Of a stretch of DNA of 64,000 nucleotides, positions 59,085 through 64,000 are shown piece after piece. The DNA comes from Haemophilus haemolyticus (lineage in GTDB: Bacteria; Pseudomonadota; Gammaproteobacteria; Enterobacterales; Pasteurellaceae), in NCBI RefSeq assembly GCF_001679045.1, contig NZ_LYCK01000012.1:310001-374000 (forward strand), read 5' to 3'. Both the position numbers and the translations under genes were made by a program. Positions within the stretch are counted from its first letter, which is position 1, and every line of letters begins with the position of its first letter. The notes below the pieces were generated by a model. That model saw only the letters and a list, made by a program, of their open reading frames with translations, made no database searches and was not told where the DNA came from.

Positions 59085-59258
59085 CTAATGTGAATCTTTA
59101 AATTTCTTCATCATCATACTTAAGGTTTTGCAATTTCGTTGAAAACGACGGCAATGAGGGCAAGTTAACAAATGCATTTTTAAACCCATTTTTTCTTGCA
59201 GTTCTAATGGTCGCTCATGAGAATCAGAAATTATTCGAGTAGCTTGAATACAACGCAT
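59085..59258 (-). CDS. Zinc-finger anti-sigma factor, 57 residues
   Basis: A 57-residue protein starting MRCIQATRIISDSHERPLEL and ending in KKFKDSH. The motif HLLTCPHC (residues 29-36) with the upstream histidine-containing helix is the HxxxCxxC zinc site of ZAS-type anti-sigma factors. It starts 9 bp after the sigma gene, with a GGAG ribosome site, in the classical sigma/anti-sigma arrangement. It is short and has no membrane segment, so it should be a soluble sensor; oxidation of the zinc cysteines could release the sigma factor. Signal sensing is inferred. Confidence 0.75.
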   Translation of the reverse strand: MRCIQATRIISDSHERPLELQEKMGLKMHLLTCPHCRRFQRNCKTLSMMMKKFKDSH

Positions 59259-59267
59259 AATTTTCTC

Positions 59268-59813
59268 CTAAAGTTTTTTTGATAGACAATTTTGCAACTG
59301 CAAACGAGCCCGATAAAGTGTAGTATGCAAGTTGGAGGTGGTAAGCTGAGTTTCTTGACAAATTTCATCCGATGACAATTCTAAAAACTCTCTCATCATA
59401 AAAATTTTGGCATGTTTAGCGGGTAAACAAGTCAGGCAAGTTTCGAAAATCAACCAAAACTCATCAGAATACACCGTTTCCTCTTCACCCTGTAATTCGC
59501 TCGGATAATATTCTATTTTCCAATGGCCTGTATCATCAAAAAATGTATTAGTTGACTGTTCATCTTCAATTTCACTTTCTAATACAAAGCGTCCTTTCTG
59601 GCGAAGGTAATCAATAATTTTATTTTTTAGAATAGCAAAAACCCAAGTTTTAAAAGCCGCTTGATGTTTAAAATTCGCGAGATTGTTAAATGCACTTAAA
59701 AATGCTTCTTGTACTAAATCCTCAGCAAGATCGGTATGGTGCAACTGTAACGTTGCAAATTTCAGCATCTGCGTACGAATTTGTTGGAGTTCCGTATCAG
59801 AAATAGCATTCAT
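59268..59813 (-). CDS. ECF-family RNA polymerase sigma factor
   Basis: A 181-residue group 4 sigma factor. Region 2 covers about residues 10-75 (LAEDLVQEAFLSAF, FKTWVFAILKNKIIDYLRQK) and region 4 about 125-178 (LPAKHAKIFMMREFLELSSD, then the recognition helix TSNLHTTLYRARLQL). It is not the classical rpoE with rseABC; the partner here is a zinc-finger anti-sigma factor. I infer that it recognises TGTAAGAAAT-N12-CGTCTAA, found before msrAB and before the divergent Met-rich peptide gene. In NTHi such a sigma factor has been called RpoE2, to my memory. Confidence 0.9.
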   Translation of the reverse strand: MNAISDTELQQIRTQMLKFATLQLHHTDLAEDLVQEAFLSAFNNLANFKHQAAFKTWVFAILKNKIIDYLRQKGRFVLESEIEDEQSTNTFFDDTGHWKIEYYPSELQGEEETVYSDEFWLIFETCLTCLPAKHAKIFMMREFLELSSDEICQETQLTTSNLHTTLYRARLQLQNCLSKKL

Positions 59814-59833
59814 TTTAATTCCTTTAAAATTTT

Positions 59834-59862
59834 TGTAAGAAATGAAAGAGTGTTTCGTCTAA
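59834..59862 (+). promoter_or_regulatory. ECF-sigma-type promoter of the Met-rich peptide gene
   Basis: TGTAAGAAAT (59834-59843), 12 nt, CGTCTAA (59856-59862), 63 bp before the start codon. Same sequence and spacing as at msrAB. Confidence 0.75.
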
Positions 59863-59925
59863 TAACATGAAAGAAAGAATTTCTTTCAGTATACTATTTT
59901 TACCACTCAAACAAGGAAATTTAAA

Positions 59926-60225
59926 ATGAAAAATATTACATTGAAAACTGCAATCTTAGGTATGGCTATGTTGTTTGGTGCAAGCACCCTTTACGCAGAA
60001 GAAATGAAATCTGATGCCATGCCAATGAAATCAGAATCGATGATGAATACCCCAATGAAAAAAATGATGAAATCAGATGACATACAAATGCACTCTGACC
60101 ACATGATGAAATCTGACAATATGATGAAGTCTGATGAAATGGGCATGAAATCTGATATGAAAATGAAATCTGATGAAAAGATGAAATCAAATAAAAAAAT
60201 GAAAATGACAAAAGAAAAAATGTAA
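59926..60225 (+). CDS. Methionine-rich secreted peptide
   Basis: A 99-residue precursor. The signal peptide (1-24) ends STLYA. The mature 75 residues contain 21 methionines (28%), mostly in repeats of MKSD or MMKSD, and no cysteine or tryptophan. It ends in a lysine-rich tail. An AAGGAAAT site precedes the ATG. Its ECF-type promoter matches that of msrAB, and the sigma gene is divergent. Methionine-rich peptides encoded beside Msr enzymes under ECF control act as a sink for hypochlorite in Azospira (MrpX), so a sacrificial antioxidant that MsrAB regenerates is the best guess. Copper binding by the methionines is the alternative. Confidence 0.7.
   Translation: MKNITLKTAILGMAMLFGASTLYAEEMKSDAMPMKSESMMNTPMKKMMKSDDIQMHSDHMMKSDNMMKSDEMGMKSDMKMKSDEKMKSNKKMKMTKEKM
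60060..60190 (+). repeat. Imperfect coding repeat of ATGAAATCTGA units
   Basis: Units of 12 to 18 bp around ATGAAATCTGA(C/T) recur at least six times in the gene of the Met-rich peptide. All units keep the reading frame. The copy number may differ among strains. Confidence 0.6.
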
Positions 60226-60238
60226 AAAGATACTTTTA

Positions 60239-60280
60239 AAAGTGCGGTGAAAATCTCAAAAATTTTTCACCGTACTTTGT
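60239..60280. terminator. Terminator between the Met-rich peptide gene and rng
   Basis: AAAGTGCGGTGAAAAT pairs with ATTTTTCACCGTACTTT (one mismatch and a bulge) around a short loop. It contains a USS core at 60240-60248 and serves both converging genes. Confidence 0.7.
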
Positions 60281-60291
60281 TGAAACGGAGT

Positions 60292-61767
60292 TTACATCAC
60301 CACCACATCAAACTGTTCTTGGTTATAAAACTGTTCTGTTTTTACTTTTACTCGTTTGCCAATAAACATTTCCACTTCTGGTAGCAAACCGTGAGATTCT
60401 TCGTTAATAAGATATTCGGAAACCGCTGGCGAGGCATAAACAACAAATTGTTCACTACTGAATAAATGATACACCCGAATAATTTCACGCATAATTTCGT
60501 AGCAAACTGTCTCAACCGTTTTCACCCGACCACGTCCATGGCAAGTTGGGCATTCATCACATAGCACATGCTCAAGGCTTTCACGAGTTCTCTTACGGGT
60601 CATTTCCACAAGACCTAATTGCGTAAAGCCATTCACATTAGTTTTCACACGATCTTTAGAAAGCGCATCACATAAAGATTCTAATACTCGATTGCGGTGT
60701 TCATCTATTTGCATATCAATAAAATCAATAATGATTATGCCACCCAGATTACGTAGTTGTAGTTGCTGTGCGATAGCTTTTGTCGCTTCAATATTGGTAT
60801 TGAAGATGGTTTCTTCTAGATTACGATGCCCTACAAATGCACCTGTATTAATATCAATGGTGGTCATTGCTTCTGTTTGCTCGATAATTAAATAGCCACC
60901 CGATTTGAGATTAACACGTTTATCTAAGGCTGTTTGGATCGCATTTTCAACCCCATACACATCAAAGATAGGTTGATTACCAGAATAAAGAACAAGTTTA
61001 TCGCTTAGTTCAGGCATAAATTCATCGGTAAACTCTTTCACTTCGCCAAAGCAAAGCTTAGAGTCGATACGAATTTTTTCTAAGTTCGTGCCGATAAAAT
61101 CACGCAAAATACGTTGTGGAAGCGCTGGTTCACCGTAAATTTTTGATTTGGTTGGATATTTAGATTTACGCTCTAAGACTTTACGCCATAAGCGTTTTAA
61201 AAATTCAGCATCTTGACGTAATTCTTCTTCGCTTGCCCCTTCTGTTGCGGTGCGAATAATGAAACCGCCGAGTTCATCACAAAAAGGTTCAACTAATGCT
61301 TTTAAACGGGCACGTTCCTCTTCGCTTTCAATACGTTGTGAAACGCCTACGTGGCTATTTTCTGGCATAAAAACAAGATGACGCGATGGCAATGTGATGT
61401 CTGTTGTTAAACGTGCGCCTTTTGTACCTAGGGGATCTTTTACCACTTGTACAACAATATCCTGCCCTTCGCGTACTAATTCTGAAATGCTCTTAACTTT
61501 AAATTGCTTTTGTTCATTTTCATCTACACATTCTGTGTGGGATACAATGTCAGCAGCGTGTAAAAAAGCCGCTTTTTCCAAACCAATATCAACAAACGCA
61601 GACTGCATTCCCGGTAGCACTCGAGTTACACGACCTTTATAAATATTTCCGACAATTCCTCGTTTGGCTTGGCGTTCAATATGCACTTCGCGCAACATTC
61701 CTGTTTCTACTAGCGCAATGCGTGTTTCGTTAGGCGTTACGTTCATCAATAACTCTACAGCATCCAT
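60292..61767 (-). CDS. rng: Ribonuclease G
   Basis: A 491-residue RNase E/G family endonuclease that matures the 5' end of 16S rRNA and cuts some mRNAs. N-terminal S1 domain (about 35-125), the RNase H-like and 5'-sensor region, then the DNase I-like active site with IDINTGAFVG (about 303) and IIIDFIDMQ (about 347), and the zinc-link cysteines CDECPTCHGRGRV near 405. It lacks the long C-terminal scaffold of RNase E, so it is RNase G. Length matches E. coli (489). Divergent from putP. Confidence 0.95.
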   Translation of the reverse strand: MDAVELLMNVTPNETRIALVETGMLREVHIERQAKRGIVGNIYKGRVTRVLPGMQSAFVDIGLEKAAFLHAADIVSHTECVDENEQKQFKVKSISELVREGQDIVVQVVKDPLGTKGARLTTDITLPSRHLVFMPENSHVGVSQRIESEEERARLKALVEPFCDELGGFIIRTATEGASEEELRQDAEFLKRLWRKVLERKSKYPTKSKIYGEPALPQRILRDFIGTNLEKIRIDSKLCFGEVKEFTDEFMPELSDKLVLYSGNQPIFDVYGVENAIQTALDKRVNLKSGGYLIIEQTEAMTTIDINTGAFVGHRNLEETIFNTNIEATKAIAQQLQLRNLGGIIIIDFIDMQIDEHRNRVLESLCDALSKDRVKTNVNGFTQLGLVEMTRKRTRESLEHVLCDECPTCHGRGRVKTVETVCYEIMREIIRVYHLFSSEQFVVYASPAVSEYLINEESHGLLPEVEMFIGKRVKVKTEQFYNQEQFDVVVM

Positions 61768-61882
61768 TTTATATTCCTAATTTCTTAAATTTCATCAAAT
61801 ATTCAGTCTAAATAGAATAATAGCCCGAAATAAGGTAAAATGCACCCTTTCTGAAATTTTTAACCCATTTTGGACTTATTAA

Positions 61883-63397
61883 ATGTTTGGATTCGACCCA
61901 ACTCTTGTTACTTTTACTATTTATATTTTCGGGATGTTGCTGATTGGCGTACTAGCCTATTATTATACGAATAATTTATCAGATTACATTCTCGGTGGAC
62001 GTCGTTTAGGCAGCTTTGTCACGGCAATGTCAGCTGGTGCTTCAGATATGTCTGGTTGGCTTTTAATGGGCTTGCCTGGTGCAGTATATTTATCAGGCTT
62101 AGTTGAAGGCTGGATTGCTATCGGCTTAACACTTGGCGCTTATTTTAACTGGCTTCTGGTGGCTGGTCGTTTACGTGTTTATACTGAATTAAATAATAAT
62201 GCCCTCACTCTTCCAGAATATTTTCATAATCGTTTTGGTTCATCACACAAATTATTAAAACTTGTTTCTGCCACCATTATTTTAGTGTTTTTTACTATTT
62301 ATTGTGCTTCGGGTGTAGTTGCAGGTGCAAAATTATTCCAAAATTTATTTTCAGTCGAATATTCCACCGCACTTTGGTACGGAGCATTAGCCACCATTCT
62401 TTACACTTTTATCGGTGGTTTTTTAGCAGTAAGTTGGACAGATACCATTCAAGCAACTCTTATGATTTTTGCGCTACTTTTAACGCCTATATTTGTATTA
62501 TTAAGCATTGGTGATACCGCTCAATTTTCCGCAGTATTAGCGCAAGCTGAAGCGGCTGCCAATAAAGATTTTACCGATTTATTTACTGCCACTACGCCAC
62601 TTGGTCTATTAAGCCTTGCCGCTTGGGGATTGGGATATTTTGGGCAACCACATATTTTAGCGCGTTTTATGGCGGCTTATTCTGTCAAATCACTTATCAA
62701 AGCTCGTCGCATTAGTATGACATGGATGGTGCTTTGCTTAGGTGGAGCAATCGGTATTGGCTTCTTCGCGATTCCTTATTTCTTTGCTAATCCAAACATT
62801 GCAGGCACAGTCAATAATGAACCGGAACAAGTCTTTATTGAACTCGCTAAACTTTTGTTTAATCCTTGGATCGCAGGCATATTACTTTCAGCTATTTTAG
62901 CTGCAGTAATGAGCACATTAAGTGCGCAATTATTAATTTCGTCTAGCTCAATCACAGAAGATTTCTACAAAGGTTTTATTCGCCCTAACGCATCTGAAAA
63001 AGAGCTCGTATGGCTTGGAAGAATTATGGTGTTGGTTATTGCCGCACTTGCTATCTGGATAGCACAAGATGAAAACAGCAAAGTATTAAAACTAGTAGAA
63101 TTCGCTTGGGCTGGTTTTGGTAGTGCATTTGGCCCTGTAGTACTTTTCTCTCTTTTCTGGAAACGAATGACATCATCGGGTGCGATGGCAGGTATGCTGG
63201 TAGGCGCAGTGACAGTATTTGCTTGGAAAGAAGTTGTTCCAGCTGATACCGATTGGTTCAAAGTATATGAAATGATTCCGGGATTTGCTTTCGGTAGCCT
63301 TGCAATTATTGTTGTCTCATTACTGTCTAGCAAACCAGAACAAAATGTTCTAGATACCTTTGACAAAGCAGAGAAGGCCTATAAGGAAGCAAAATGA
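61883..63397 (+). CDS. putP: PutP, sodium/proline symporter
   Basis: A 504-residue solute:sodium symporter with 13 hydrophobic segments. [21 protein letters not shown] near residue 40 holds the sodium and proline site residues, and the conserved block [19 protein letters not shown] near 250 marks PutP. It imports proline with sodium. Length matches E. coli PutP (502). Its stop overlaps the cmoB start (ATGA). A USS core lies at 62366-62374. No putA is adjacent. Confidence 0.95.
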   Translation: MFGFDPTLVTFTIYIFGMLLIGVLAYYYTNNLSDYILGGRRLGSFVTAMSAGASDMSGWLLMGLPGAVYLSGLVEGWIAIGLTLGAYFNWLLVAGRLRVYTELNNNALTLPEYFHNRFGSSHKLLKLVSATIILVFFTIYCASGVVAGAKLFQNLFSVEYSTALWYGALATILYTFIGGFLAVSWTDTIQATLMIFALLLTPIFVLLSIGDTAQFSAVLAQAEAAANKDFTDLFTATTPLGLLSLAAWGLGYFGQPHILARFMAAYSVKSLIKARRISMTWMVLCLGGAIGIGFFAIPYFFANPNIAGTVNNEPEQVFIELAKLLFNPWIAGILLSAILAAVMSTLSAQLLISSSSITEDFYKGFIRPNASEKELVWLGRIMVLVIAALAIWIAQDENSKVLKLVEFAWAGFGSAFGPVVLFSLFWKRMTSSGAMAGMLVGAVTVFAWKEVVPADTDWFKVYEMIPGFAFGSLAIIVVSLLSSKPEQNVLDTFDKAEKAYKEAK

Positions 63398-64000
63398 TCG
63401 ACTTTCGCCCTTTTTATCAACAAATTGCGACCACAAATTTATCAGACTGGTTAGAGACCTTACCACTCCAATTAAAAGAATGGGAAACTCAAACTCATGG
63501 CGATTATGCGAAATGGAGCAAAATTGTTGATTTCCTACCTGATTTACATGCTGATGAAATCGATCTCAAAAGTGCGGTGAAATCTGACCGCACTTCTCCC
63601 CTTTCAGAAGGTGAAAAACAACGAATTATCCATCATTTAAAACAATTAATGCCATGGCGAAAAGGGCCTTATCATCTTTTCGGCATTCATATTGATTGTG
63701 AATGGCGTTCAGATTTTAAATGGGATCGTGTTCTTCCTCATTTAGCACCGCTGCAAGGTCGCACTATTTTAGATGTGGGCTGTGGCAGCGGTTATCATAT
63801 GTGGAGAATGGTAGGCGAAGGCGCAAAAATGGTGGTCGGGATTGATCCTACCGAGCTTTTCCTTTGCCAATTTGAAGCTGTACGCAAACTGCTTAATAAT
63901 GCTCGTCGAGCAAATCTTATCCCACTTGGTATTGAGCAAATGCAACCATTAGGGGCATTTGATACTGTATTTTCAATGGGCGTACTCTATCATCGTAAAT
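63394..64000 (+). CDS. cmoB: CmoB, tRNA U34 carboxymethyltransferase (N-terminal part, runs off the window)
   Basis: An ATG at 63394 overlaps the putP stop. The frame is open to the window end, giving 202 residues. It starts [44 protein letters not shown] is the SAM-like fold that binds carboxy-S-adenosylmethionine, and [18 protein letters not shown] follows. CmoB converts 5-hydroxyuridine-34 to the carboxymethoxy form in tRNA. An inverted USS pair (63570-63595) in the gene encodes SAVKSDRT in a variable linker. About 120 residues are missing at the C-terminus. Confidence 0.92.
   Translation, partial: MIDFRPFYQQIATTNLSDWLETLPLQLKEWETQTHGDYAKWSKIVDFLPDLHADEIDLKSAVKSDRTSPLSEGEKQRIIHHLKQLMPWRKGPYHLFGIHIDCEWRSDFKWDRVLPHLAPLQGRTILDVGCGSGYHMWRMVGEGAKMVVGIDPTELFLCQFEAVRKLLNNARRANLIPLGIEQMQPLGAFDTVFSMGVLYHRK

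Noticed and set aside
1..64000. Insertion sequences, phage genes, CRISPR arrays, tRNA genes and tetranucleotide phase-variation tracts
   Set aside because: I looked for each and saw none; very diverged remnants could escape reading by eye.

Overview
The window looks like chromosome of Haemophilus influenzae or a very close relative, probably a nontypeable strain. The 9-mer AAGTGCGGT or its complement, the core of the Haemophilus DNA uptake signal sequence (USS), occurs at 49 sites that I found by eye, about one per 1.3 kb. The DNA is AT-rich and most proteins read as H. influenzae housekeeping proteins. I saw no rRNA, tRNA, CRISPR array, transposase or phage gene.

Layout. 1-1810: mukE (partial) and mukF, with a MITE-like inverted-repeat element between them. 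1960-6475: ttcA and tusE (tRNA thiolation), then the molBCA molybdate importer and a mop molybdate-binding protein. 6654-16184: thrS with a tRNA-mimicking leader, azoR, topA, a LysR regulator, pntB and pntA. 16185-29100: an accessory island carrying a two-partner-secretion / contact-dependent-inhibition locus. It has a TpsB/CdiB transporter, a 2757-residue CdiA-like exoprotein ending in a lipase-like domain, a small lipoprotein as candidate immunity protein, and then orphan toxin-tail/immunity modules separated by repeats containing the 3' end of a purT gene. 29188-41024: a glycogen operon, malQ-glgB-glgX-glgC-glgA-glgP. 41095-47083: a YcgN-family protein, glnS, a TolC-family outer membrane lipoprotein, a histidine phosphatase and pepT. 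47380-51323: the potABCD polyamine importer. 51430-55545: folE, moeA, moeB, a DNA-mimic-like acidic protein and lysO. 55726-60225: a probable oxidative-stress regulon with a periplasmic thioredoxin, CcdA, MsrAB, a DMT transporter, a 57-residue zinc-finger anti-sigma factor, an ECF sigma factor and a methionine-rich secreted peptide. 60292-64000: rng, putP and the start of cmoB.

How genes work together. molBCA and mop handle molybdate, and moeA and moeB 46 kb away complete molybdenum cofactor. In the ECF region, msrAB and the Met-rich peptide carry identical promoter elements with identical spacing: TGTAAGAAAT, 12 nt, CGTCTAA. This argues for one sigma regulon that repairs oxidised methionine in the periplasm (MsrAB fed by CcdA and thioredoxin) and also supplies a sacrificial methionine pool.

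The most unusual part is 16.5-29 kb. The CdiA tail has a Ser-Asp-His arrangement like class-3 lipases, and its presumed immunity protein is a lipoprotein. That pairing would fit a phospholipase toxin acting from the periplasmic side. Downstream are at least two further truncated toxin tails, each followed by its own immunity gene, bounded by about 90% identical repeats that could serve as recombination substrates. The USS core is sparser in this island than in the rest of the window.
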